Positions 14,556-20,941 of a DNA stretch of 20,941 nt are shown piece by piece. The translations under genes and the position numbers were made by a program. Position 1 is the first letter of the stretch. Each line of letters begins with the position of its first letter. The stretch is from contig CAXXOZ010000005.1 of NCBI GenBank assembly GCA_963676435.2, forward strand, positions 1 to 20,941. The letters are read 5' to 3'. The stretch is from CAXXOZ01 sp963676435 (lineage in GTDB: Bacteria > Bacillota > Clostridia > Lachnospirales > Lachnospiraceae). The notes below the pieces were generated by a model. That model was not told where the DNA came from and made no database searches. It saw only the letters and a program-made list of their open reading frames with translations.

Positions 14556-15548
14556 ATGCCATTTCTGATAGAGAAGATTTCTCATTTGAACCGGCCTCCT
14601 GTGATACCCCTGATGGGGATAAACGGGATTAAGCTGACAGGAACAACGATCAAACAGAATCTGACGGATGCGGAGGCGCAGCTGGAAACGTTGAGTGCTC
14701 TGCATGATACGTTCAGGCCAGATGGGATGTTTGTGCTTATGGATTTGACTGTGGAGGCAGAGGCCCTGGGGCTTCCTCTGAGATTTGAAGAGAATGATAC
14801 GCCTTCTGTTGCCGGGCATGATGTAAAATCTCTGGAGGATCTGGAGCGTGTTAAGGCCGCATGGTCCGGGAATGGGGGGCGGATGGATCTCTTTACCGAA
14901 GTGGTCCGGAAGTTTTCTGCCAGGAATGATGGCCTGACCGGTGCTTATGTGATTGGCCCCTTTACTTTAGCGGGAGAGATGATGGGGTCCAGCGATCTGA
15001 CAATGAATACCATCCTGGAGCCCGATCTGGTAAAGGCTTTCCTGGAATTCTCGGTTTCCGTTATTACTGATTATACAAAGAGGCTTTTCGATGCCGGGGC
15101 GGATATGGTTTGTGTCCTGGAGCCGACGGCTATGATGATATCCCCTGATCAGTTTGAGATTTTCTCGTTGAATCCCTTCAAGCGGATTCAGGAGAATGTA
15201 GATCACAAACCCCTTATCCTTCATATCTGCGGCAATACAAACCATCTGATTGAAAAGATGGCGACCAGCGGGGCTGCCGGCCTGAGTCTGGACTGGCAGG
15301 TCGATATGGAGGCCGCTATCAGGACAATCCCCGAGGATATGCTTCTGATAGGCAATCTTGATCCCGTTCAGGTTTTTCTGCAGGGAAATCCCGATTCCGT
15401 GCGGTCCGATACGTCAGCCCTGCTTGAAAAGATGAAACCCTATAAAAACTTTGTGGCCAGCTCCGGCTGCGATCTCCCTCTGGAAACCCCGGAGGAAAAT
15501 CTGTCGGCCTTTATGGATGTGGCCGTTTCTGATGGGTGCAGGGTCTGA
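14556..15548 (+). CDS. URO-D-family corrinoid/cobamide-type methyltransferase
   Basis: The protein has 330 residues and belongs to the uroporphyrinogen decarboxylase fold. It is more like the MtaA/CmuA methyltransferases than true HemE. The zinc-binding pattern of that branch is present: His223 and Cys225 in LILHICGNT and Cys305 in SSGCDLP. It also has the family's GPFTLAGE motif and GNLDP. Such proteins move methyl groups between a corrinoid protein and a thiol such as coenzyme M or tetrahydrofolate; the methyl donor here is unknown and no corrinoid-protein gene is next to it. ATG 14556 follows AAGGTGG by six bases; a TTG at 14538 is less likely. It converges on era with a seven-base gap. 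Confidence 0.85.
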   Translation: MPFLIEKISHLNRPPVIPLMGINGIKLTGTTIKQNLTDAEAQLETLSALHDTFRPDGMFVLMDLTVEAEALGLPLRFEENDTPSVAGHDVKSLEDLERVKAAWSGNGGRMDLFTEVVRKFSARNDGLTGAYVIGPFTLAGEMMGSSDLTMNTILEPDLVKAFLEFSVSVITDYTKRLFDAGADMVCVLEPTAMMISPDQFEIFSLNPFKRIQENVDHKPLILHICGNTNHLIEKMATSGAAGLSLDWQVDMEAAIRTIPEDMLLIGNLDPVQVFLQGNPDSVRSDTSALLEKMKPYKNFVASSGCDLPLETPEENLSAFMDVAVSDGCRV

Positions 15549-15555
15549 TACCGGT

Positions 15556-16428
15556 TTAGTGCAGCATCCCCTTGAGAAGGTAGTCCTTCCGCCTCCACCG
15601 GGGGTTCACCTTGACCCGCAGATCCAGCCTGACCTTGTAGGGAAATATCTTCTTGAATTCTTTGAGGGAGGCGATACGGATCCATTTGATCCTTTTGCCT
15701 CCCTTCCCGACAACGATTCCCACCTGAGATTCGGATTCCACAGTGAGAAAGGCGCGGACCCAAAGCTCCCCGTCCTTCATCTCCGTATCCGCCACCTCGA
15801 CATAGAGGGCATGAGGAATCTCCTGGGTCGTCTGACTGATCGCCTTTTCCCGGATGATTTCAGCGATCCGGAACTCCGGCTCCTGATCGGTATAGTACTC
15901 TTCGGGGTACATCAACTCCCCTTCCGGGGCCAGCTCAATAAGCCTGTCTCTGAGGGCGTCCACACCGGTTCCTTCCAGCGCGGAGGTTTCCATCAGAGCG
16001 TCCGGATGAACATTCACCTGCAGCAGACCGCGGATCTCCGTGGTATATCGGGCTTCCTTATCGATCTTATTGATCACCAGCAGAACCGGTTTATCCTTCT
16101 CCTTATTCAGAAGATCGATGATCTCCCTCTCTTCGCTCCCGGGAGGCCGGGTGGCGTCCACGACATAAAGGAGCATATCCGCCTCCTCCAGTGAGGAAAG
16201 AACGACATCCTTGAGATACTGGTTGAACTTTTTGTCGGAGTGGTGATATCCGGGGGTATCGATGAAAACGAGCTGTCCCTCTTCTTCCGTGACGATGCCT
16301 CGTATCTTGTTCCGGGTGGTCTGGGGAACATCGGCGGTAATGGATACCTTTTCCCGGCACAGAGCATTGAGAAGAGTGGATTTCCCTGCAGAGGGACGGC
16401 CGATAATGGCCACAAATGCTGATTTCAT
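15556..16428 (-). CDS. era: GTPase Era (ribosome assembly)
   Basis: The protein has 290 residues. The GTPase domain shows G1 GRPSAGKST (10-18), a G2 threonine in QTTRNKIRG, G3 DTPGYH, G4 NKID and G5 SAL. The C-terminal KH domain, which binds the 3' end of 16S rRNA, contains VGIVVGKGGKRIKWI and ends in the typical basic WRRKDYLLKG segment. Era is an essential checkpoint in 30S subunit maturation. The start is ATG 16428, preceded by AAGGAAAG; the frame is open 29 codons further upstream but without a start signal. Divergent from clpP, with which it shares a promoter region of about 110 bases. Confidence 0.95.
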   Translation of the reverse strand: MKSAFVAIIGRPSAGKSTLLNALCREKVSITADVPQTTRNKIRGIVTEEEGQLVFIDTPGYHHSDKKFNQYLKDVVLSSLEEADMLLYVVDATRPPGSEEREIIDLLNKEKDKPVLLVINKIDKEARYTTEIRGLLQVNVHPDALMETSALEGTGVDALRDRLIELAPEGELMYPEEYYTDQEPEFRIAEIIREKAISQTTQEIPHALYVEVADTEMKDGELWVRAFLTVESESQVGIVVGKGGKRIKWIRIASLKEFKKIFPYKVRLDLRVKVNPRWRRKDYLLKGMLH

Positions 16429-16450
16429 GTCGCTTTCCTTACCGGATAAA

Positions 16451-16479
16451 TTGCCTTTTCCCGGCTTTTTGAATATATT
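16451..16479 (+). promoter_or_regulatory. Predicted clpP promoter
   Basis: A -35 TTGCCT (16451-16456) and a -10 TATATT (16474-16479) are separated by 17 bases. The predicted start near 16486 leaves a leader of about 50 bases with the Shine-Dalgarno AAGGAG before ATG 16537. The -10 and spacing are the same as in the leader-peptide promoter at 3490. Confidence 0.6.
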
Positions 16480-16536
16480 TCTGGAATAGACCGGGGAGAA
16501 TTCCCGCCGATGCACAGTTCTTAAGGAGACTATACA

Positions 16537-17145
16537 ATGATCAGACGCCTGGAGGAAGAGGGCAAGGCCCAGAAAAACGAAGCCGAACAGGATGCCCTTT
16601 CTCAGAAAATGCTTAAAACCAGAACCATCCTGCTTTCAGGAGAAGTCAATAAGGAACTGGCGGAGAGAGTGGTCAAACAGCTCCTTCTGCTGGAAGCCGA
16701 CGGAGATGATCCCATCAAGGTTTTTATCGACTCCCCCGGAGGGGATGTGGATGCCGGATTCGCTATCTACGATATGATCCGTTTTATAAAACCCAAGGTC
16801 TACACCGTGGGAATGGGCCTTGTCGCCAGTGCGGGATCTCTTATTCTGCTGGCCGCCCCTCCCGAGAGACGGATAGGGCTTCCCAATTCACACTACCTGA
16901 TCCATCAGCCTCTCAGCGGTATGCGCGGTGTGGCGACGGAGATTGAAATCCATGCGAATGAACTCGAAAAACTGCGAGTCAAGATCAATAAGCTCATTGC
17001 GGCGGAGACCGGGATCGATGAGGAGCAGGTCGGCAGGGATACGGACCGTGACTACTGGATGAGTGCCGGTGAGGCTCTGGATTACAAACTGATCTCCTCC
17101 ATCGTGACAACCCGTATGGAACTGGAGACCCTGGAACAGAAATAA
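16537..17145 (+). CDS. clpP: ClpP-type serine protease subunit
   Basis: The protein has 202 residues. Aligned by motif, the catalytic triad is Ser98 in GLVASAGSL, His123 in LIHQPL and Asp172 in DTDRDYWMSAGEALDY, the same spacing as E. coli ClpP. FIDSPGGDVDAGFAIYDMI is the oxyanion-loop region. The N terminus is unusual: instead of the conserved IPxVxE processing segment it has a charged, Glu/Lys-rich stretch (MIRRLEEEGKAQKNEAEQ) before KMLKTRTILLSGEVN. This resembles the second ClpP isoform found in spirochaetes and some other bacteria, which may form mixed tetradecamers; that is inference. No clpX gene lies next to it. Preceded by AAGGAG. Confidence 0.9.
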   Translation: MIRRLEEEGKAQKNEAEQDALSQKMLKTRTILLSGEVNKELAERVVKQLLLLEADGDDPIKVFIDSPGGDVDAGFAIYDMIRFIKPKVYTVGMGLVASAGSLILLAAPPERRIGLPNSHYLIHQPLSGMRGVATEIEIHANELEKLRVKINKLIAAETGIDEEQVGRDTDRDYWMSAGEALDYKLISSIVTTRMELETLEQK

Positions 17146-17188
17146 GTTCTGCTATCAGGTCTTCCCTTCAGATAATTCAGATAAGAAG

Positions 17189-17215
17189 AAAAACCGGCGA
17201 ATCCGCCGGTTTTTT
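17189..17215 (+). terminator. Terminator after clpP
   Basis: ACCGGCG (17193-17199) pairs with CGCCGGT (17204-17210) around the four-base loop AATC, extended by A-T pairs, and is followed by six Ts. It lies about 45 bases after the clpP stop. Confidence 0.9.
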
Positions 17216-17261
17216 GAATTTTAAGGACATCCCCGGCTGTAGGAAAGGCAGAGGTGAGTCG

Positions 17262-18296
17262 ATGAAAGTTCTGTTTCTTCTGCCGGTACTTGTTTTATTG
17301 ATATCCTGCCTGATCCCCGGAGAATCGCTCTCCGGGGAGATTTCCATCCTGACCTGGAATGTTCAGAACCTCTTTGACGGAGTTCCCGACGGAAATGAGT
17401 ATGAAGAGTATGATCCGGCCCTTTCCGACTGGGATGAAGAGGATATGCGGGTAAAGCTGGAGCATCTGCAGGAGGTCCTTTATGCTCTGGGAGATAAGCT
17501 TCCGGACATCCTCCTGTTTCAGGAAGTGGAAAACAGGAATGTCCTGATGATCTTAAACAGAGAGTATCTGGACGGCAGCTATGAATTTGTGGATGCCTGG
17601 GAGGATCGGAATTCTGCCATCTGCTGCGGCATACTCTCTCAAATTCCTCCCCGGGAGGTCCATCTTCACTTTCCGGGACGTTACGGGAATCGGGAATTGC
17701 GTCCTGTGGCCGAGATCCATTTCGATCTGGAGGGGGAAGAGTTTGTTCTTTTTAATAACCACTGGAAATCCAGAACCGGTGGGCGGGCCGCTACCGAAGA
17801 GGCCCGCATTATGGCTTCCGCCGTTCTGGCTGCCAGGATCAGGACGCTTCGCTCCGAGGGGATCAGAAATATCGCGGCCGCCGGGGACTTCAACGGGTCT
17901 GTGGAAGACTTTCGTCCGGGAGGTTCCCAGACAGCCCAGCTCCCGGCGGATGAGATCCGCAGTACCGCCTGGCGGGACAGTCTCTTTGTCGGGGATAACA
18001 GCTGTGACTGCACTCTTTCCGCCGAGAAGACGGTTCTCTACTCTCCCTGGAAGGCAATGGAACGGGACGGACAGGAGGGCAGTTATTTCTACCAGAACCG
18101 CTGGATGAAGCTGGATCATTTTCTGCTGGACAGCGGACTGCTGGACGGGGAAGGGTGGGAGTATGAAAGCTGCCGCTGTGCCGCACTGCCGATAATGCAG
18201 GATGAGTTTGGACGGCCCCGGGCCTGGGAGAGCTGGAGGAGTTCAGGCTATTCGGACCATTTCCCGCTGCTCCTGGTTCTCCGGAAAGGCGAGTAA
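17262..18296 (+). CDS. Lipoprotein of the endonuclease/exonuclease/phosphatase family
   Basis: The protein has 344 residues. The start is ATG 17262, preceded by AGAGGTGA; the frame is open 16 codons earlier but that part lies over the clpP terminator. The N terminus is a lipoprotein signal ending LLISC, with Cys16 as the likely lipid site. The domain then shows ISILTWNVQNLF (conserved Asn), LLFQEVEN (catalytic Glu), NNHWKSR, AAGDFNG (Asp/Asn) and SDHFPLLL (Asp-His), the complete motif set of Mg-dependent DNase I-like enzymes. Substrates in this family range from DNA to phospho- and sphingolipids; an extracytoplasmic nuclease or lipid phosphoesterase is possible. Confidence 0.82.
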   Translation: MKVLFLLPVLVLLISCLIPGESLSGEISILTWNVQNLFDGVPDGNEYEEYDPALSDWDEEDMRVKLEHLQEVLYALGDKLPDILLFQEVENRNVLMILNREYLDGSYEFVDAWEDRNSAICCGILSQIPPREVHLHFPGRYGNRELRPVAEIHFDLEGEEFVLFNNHWKSRTGGRAATEEARIMASAVLAARIRTLRSEGIRNIAAAGDFNGSVEDFRPGGSQTAQLPADEIRSTAWRDSLFVGDNSCDCTLSAEKTVLYSPWKAMERDGQEGSYFYQNRWMKLDHFLLDSGLLDGEGWEYESCRCAALPIMQDEFGRPRAWESWRSSGYSDHFPLLLVLRKGE

Positions 18297-18415
18297 GCGG
18301 AGCGGGCTTGCCTGCGTGTCCAGGGAATCCGGACATTTCCCATCTGAAGATCTGGCCTTTTTTTTGCATTGCTCTGATAATGAAATCTGAAAAAAAAATT
18401 ATCGGAGAAAAGATC

Positions 18416-19633
18416 ATGATTGAATATAAAGACTACTCCCGTGTCGTTCTGAAGCAGGGGCTGAGCCTGAAAAAGGGGCAGAACCTTCTGATCAGTTGCA
18501 ATGCGGGGAATTACGATATGGCAAGGTCCATGGCTGTGGAGGCCTATGCGATGGGGGCCGGATATGTGGAAATCGCGGTCCAGGACAACTATCTGACCCG
18601 GGCCCGTCTGGCGGCTCAGGAGGGGCAAGCCCTGGAGTACATTCCCAACTATCTGATAGGAAAGGCCCATCAGATGCTTTCGGAGGACTGGGCCAGAGTC
18701 AGGATCGACAGCACCGAGGAACTGGATGTTCTGGGAGACGCGGATCCGGAACGGCTCAGCACCTTCAGTAAAAGCAGTCGGAAGGCCCTGAAGTTCGTCA
18801 GTTCATCCCTTATGAACGGAGAGCATTCCTGGTGTGTGATCTGCGCTCCCGGCCCCGAGTGGGCCAGGAAGGTCCTGGGTGACAAAGCCTCGACAGAAGA
18901 TCTCTGGGACGTCCTGAAACCCATCCTTCGTCTGGACCGTCCCGACCCTGCCGCGGCCTGGGAGGAGCATGGAGAAAATCTGAAACAGCGCTGCGGGATC
19001 TTGAACGATATGTCTCTGGACTCTCTCCATTTTAAAGCGGAGGGAACGGATTTGACCATAGGACTCAACAGTATCAGCCGGTGGGAGGGCGGCCCCGGAG
19101 CCCTTCCCGACGGAAGAATGCTGTTTAACAACCTGCCCACAGAAGAGGTCTTCACCACCCCTGACTGGAGACGCTGCAGCGGTCGGGTAAAAGTCACCAA
19201 GGAACTGAAGGTTCTGGAAACCATGGTCAGGGACGCCTGGTTCCGGTTTGACAGCGGCCGAGTCGTCGAGTTTGGTGCCGGTGAGGGGGAAGAGGTCCTG
19301 GCTAAGTTTCTTGATATGGACGAGGGGGCCCGCTCCCTGGGAGAGATCGCACTGGTGGATGAATCCTCGCCCATCGCCGCCAGCGGTCTTCTGTTCGGGT
19401 CCATCCTTTATGATGAGAATGCCTCCTGTCACATGGCCCTCGGGGCGGGTTATCCCTTCTGTCTGGAGCTTCCTTCGGGAGTCTCCGGAGAGGAGGAACT
19501 GAAAGAGGCGGGTTGTAACAGCTCCCTGGTGCATACGGACTTTATGATAGGGTCTCCCTCCCTGGATGTGACCGGTTATGATCGGGACGGGACGGCCTAC
19601 CCGATCATCAGGGGCGGTTCTTTCGTCCTTTAA
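18416..19633 (+). CDS. M29-family aminopeptidase
   Basis: The protein has 405 residues and matches thermophilic aminopeptidase (M29/AmpS, PepS) in its conserved C-terminal metal region: NLPTEEVFTTPD (Glu ligand), LGEIALVDESSPIA (Glu), LYDENASCHMALGAGYP (His and Tyr) and SLVHTDFMIGSPSLDVTGY (His and Asp). These enzymes use two zinc or cobalt ions to remove N-terminal residues in the cytoplasm. The start is ATG 18416, with GGAG eight bases upstream; longer starts at 18308 or 18380 have no ribosome binding site. It stands alone, and its TAA shares the bases TTAA with the opposing rmuC stop codon. Confidence 0.9.
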   Translation: MIEYKDYSRVVLKQGLSLKKGQNLLISCNAGNYDMARSMAVEAYAMGAGYVEIAVQDNYLTRARLAAQEGQALEYIPNYLIGKAHQMLSEDWARVRIDSTEELDVLGDADPERLSTFSKSSRKALKFVSSSLMNGEHSWCVICAPGPEWARKVLGDKASTEDLWDVLKPILRLDRPDPAAAWEEHGENLKQRCGILNDMSLDSLHFKAEGTDLTIGLNSISRWEGGPGALPDGRMLFNNLPTEEVFTTPDWRRCSGRVKVTKELKVLETMVRDAWFRFDSGRVVEFGAGEGEEVLAKFLDMDEGARSLGEIALVDESSPIAASGLLFGSILYDENASCHMALGAGYPFCLELPSGVSGEEELKEAGCNSSLVHTDFMIGSPSLDVTGYDRDGTAYPIIRGGSFVL

Positions 19634-20483
19634 TCCCGGTTTTCCCGGCTGCCGGCGGGCTCGTCAAGGCGTCTGACCGTTCGTTCGAGTCCGTCCAGTC
19701 TGCTGTTCCCTTCTTCCCAGGCTTTCTGGAAGTTCTTCAGATGGGTGCCCGCCGTTTTAAGCTGGCGGCTGAAGCCGTCAAAATCCTTTCTCAGCTGCCC
19801 TGTGAGCTGCATTAACTCCCGGTTCCGGGAGGAAAAGCTGAAGCCCCGGAAGCCGTAGAGCACCGTCTCCAGATAGGTGAAAAGGGAGGATGGGCCGGTA
19901 GGAAGGATCCCCATGCTCAGCAGTTCTTCCATCAGGGAGCCTCCGGGAGCCACAAAGACCCGGTAGTAGAGGTTTTCGGAAGGGATATACATCAGGGCGA
20001 AGGAAAGGGTCCCCTCCCGGGGGAGAATGTACTTATCCGCAATAGACCGGGCATGGTTCAGGAAGATCTTTCTGACCGATCGCGGTACTTCTTCATTCAT
20101 ACCATCCCAGAGAGGCGCACACTGTTCCATCGGGAATTTGGCGTCCACCGCGACCTTATAGCTGCCCATGCGGATGACCGCGTCGGCCCTCTGTCCCCCC
20201 GAAAAGCCGTATTGGAAGGCGTAAGCGTCCTTGGGGAGACGGTTTCGGATCAGATCCTCCAACAGCACCTCTCCCAGTCCGCCTCTCAGCCGGGGAGAGT
20301 GGAATATCCGGTTCATTTCATCCATCTGCGGGCCAGCCGGTCCAGCTGTTCCAGACGCTGACCCATTTGAAGTAACGCCTCACTTCCTCCGTCCCCCGGG
20401 GGACGTTTTTTTATCAGCAGCAGGGTGAGAAGAAGCATTGAAAACAGAGACAATGCAGCAGTCAGGATGGTTTGTGCGTTCAC
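19630..20483 (-). CDS. rmuC: DNA recombination protein RmuC, frameshifted near the 5' end
   Basis: From ATG 20325 the frame gives 231 residues of the RmuC nuclease-like domain: SPRLRGGLGEVLLEDLI, RADAVIRMGSYKVAVDAKFPME and FALMYIPSENLYY. The expected N-terminal part is in another frame upstream: GTG 20483, a membrane helix (LTAALSLFSMLLLTLLLI), then a coiled-coil-like QRLEQLDRLARR reaching 20328. Inserting one A in CGCAGATGG near 20326 joins them into 284 residues, the short form seen in spirochaetes. RmuC limits inversions and may act on DNA secondary structures. The GTG has GAGG ten bases upstream, seven bases after the cobQ stop, so the two are one operon. The linker after the helix carries the GGGGACGGAGGA motif. 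Confidence 0.82.
20385..20397 (-). repeat. GGGACGGAGG motif inside rmuC
   Basis: On the minus strand GGGGGACGGAGGAAG lies in the linker after the rmuC membrane helix, encoding GDGG. It is preceded by CCCCC, so the local sequence is CCCCCGGGGGACGGAGG. Confidence 0.4.
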
Positions 20484-20489
20484 TTTTTT

Positions 20490-20941
20490 CTACCTCTTCA
20501 GGCCGATCAGCCTGTCCAGGGCGTCCATGTCCACGGCGGCTTCCACGGCATCGGCAATTCGTTCGAATTCCCTTTCCCTGAGGATCTCCTCACTCTCTCC
20601 CGGAGATTCGGGCTCCCAGCCCAGGGACATGAGAAATCCCCGGCGGAGGGTCAGGTTGTCAAAGACTCCGTGCATATAGGACCCCCAGATCTTGCCGTCG
20701 CCGGAGACAGTTCCGTCATCGCTGCCGTCTTCTCTCTGATAGAGAGAGGCGACCGGTTCATCGGCGCTGGTCTCTCCCATGTGAATCTCATATCCCCGGC
20801 AGCTTTCACCGGCCAGGTTCCGGAAGAATCCTCCGTCCCCCTTCAGTCTGCCTTCGGTTCGGATAGTTTTCTTTGATGTTGAAAAGGTCGTGGTTACCGG
20901 GAGAAGCCCCAGGCCCTCGCTGCTTCCTCCGTCCCCCTCGA
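20490..20941 (-). CDS. cobQ: Cobyric acid synthase, C-terminal part (cut by window end)
   Basis: The frame is open to the last base, so the start is outside the window. The 150 visible residues are the end of the glutamine amidotransferase half: GLGLLPVTTTFS, CRGYEIHMGET (conserved GYEIHMG) and GKIWGSYMHGVFDN with the catalytic His, followed by a helical tail rich in Glu. CobQ/CbiP amidates four carboxyl side chains of adenosylcobyrinic acid diamide in cobalamin synthesis, so the organism probably makes or salvages cobamides. It precedes rmuC in the operon, which has no obvious functional link. Two copies of the GGGGACGGAGGA motif fall inside the gene as GDGG codons. Confidence 0.93.
   Translation of the reverse strand, partial: EGDGGSSEGLGLLPVTTTFSTSKKTIRTEGRLKGDGGFFRNLAGESCRGYEIHMGETSADEPVASLYQREDGSDDGTVSGDGKIWGSYMHGVFDNLTLRRGFLMSLGWEPESPGESEEILREREFERIADAVEAAVDMDALDRLIGLKR
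20829..20840 (-). repeat. GGGACGGAGG motif inside cobQ, first copy
   Basis: On the minus strand GGGGGACGGAGGATT encodes GDGG in the segment before the GYEIHMG motif. Related enzymes have Gly-rich sequence here, so coding constraint could explain it. Confidence 0.3.
20925..20937 (-). repeat. GGGACGGAGG motif inside cobQ, second copy
   Basis: On the minus strand GGGGGACGGAGGAAG encodes GDGG just before GLGLLPV, 96 bases from the other cobQ copy. It is the closest copy to the window edge. Confidence 0.3.

Noticed and set aside
20490..20941. Cobalamin riboswitch near cobQ
   Set aside because: The 5' end of cobQ is outside the window and no B12-box-like structure is visible inside it.
1..20941. 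tRNA, rRNA, CRISPR arrays, prophage or defence islands
   Set aside because: No cloverleaf, rRNA core, spaced direct-repeat array, phage structural gene or defence-system protein was seen. The only mobile-type gene is the RAYT.

Overview
The window looks like a chromosomal segment from a free-living spirochaete, probably of the order Spirochaetales. The main evidence is a class I (archaeal-type) lysyl-tRNA synthetase, supported by a short spirochaete-style RmuC, a second-type ClpP, several exported or outer-membrane proteins, and GC-rich coding DNA with good Shine-Dalgarno sites. The assignment is an inference from gene families; no rRNA or tRNA is present to confirm it.

Layout. 1-2475: an envelope pair, a beta-barrel-like protein cut by the window edge and an OmpA-domain protein, facing a small membrane protein. 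2572-3459: a PilZ-domain protein interrupted by a frameshift at a T8 tract. 3490-3703: a compact unit with a promoter, a 17-codon ORF and an intrinsic terminator. It looks like an attenuator for the operon behind it, which is an unrecognised protein plus a MYG1-family phosphohydrolase. 5219-8441 (minus): a PAS-GGDEF-EAL cyclic-di-GMP protein followed by an AEC-type permease. 8597-9862: valine-pyruvate aminotransferase avtA. 9843-11101 (minus): rlpA followed by a C39-like secreted peptidase. 11247-11786: a secreted Gly/Arg-rich protein. 11917-13510: lysS with four extra bases in its 3' third, apparently transcribed as a leaderless mRNA. 13571-14436: a REP-associated tyrosine transposase (RAYT) flanked by copies of a GGGGACGGAGGA motif in opposite orientation. 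14556-15548: a corrinoid-type methyltransferase of the URO-D family. 15556-17145: divergent era and clpP. 17262-18296: a lipoprotein of the endonuclease/exonuclease/phosphatase fold. 18416-19633: an M29 aminopeptidase. 19630-20941 (minus): cobQ (cut by the window edge) followed by rmuC.

Two themes stand out. First, at least four genes (PilZ, GGDEF-EAL, lysS, rmuC) read as whole proteins only if one or a few single-base indels are corrected, and a fifth (2125-2475) has no visible start for its signal peptide. Because lysS is normally essential, indel errors in the sequence are the simplest explanation, but the T8 tract in the PilZ gene could also be real slippage. Second, the 10-mer GGGACGGAGG occurs nine times between 8.8 kb and the window end, on both strands, including around the RAYT gene and inside several coding regions as Gly-Asp-Gly-Gly codons. 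I did not find a defence system, prophage, CRISPR array or clear biosynthetic cluster. The best candidates for something undescribed are the 17-codon leader unit and the RAYT-linked repeat family.
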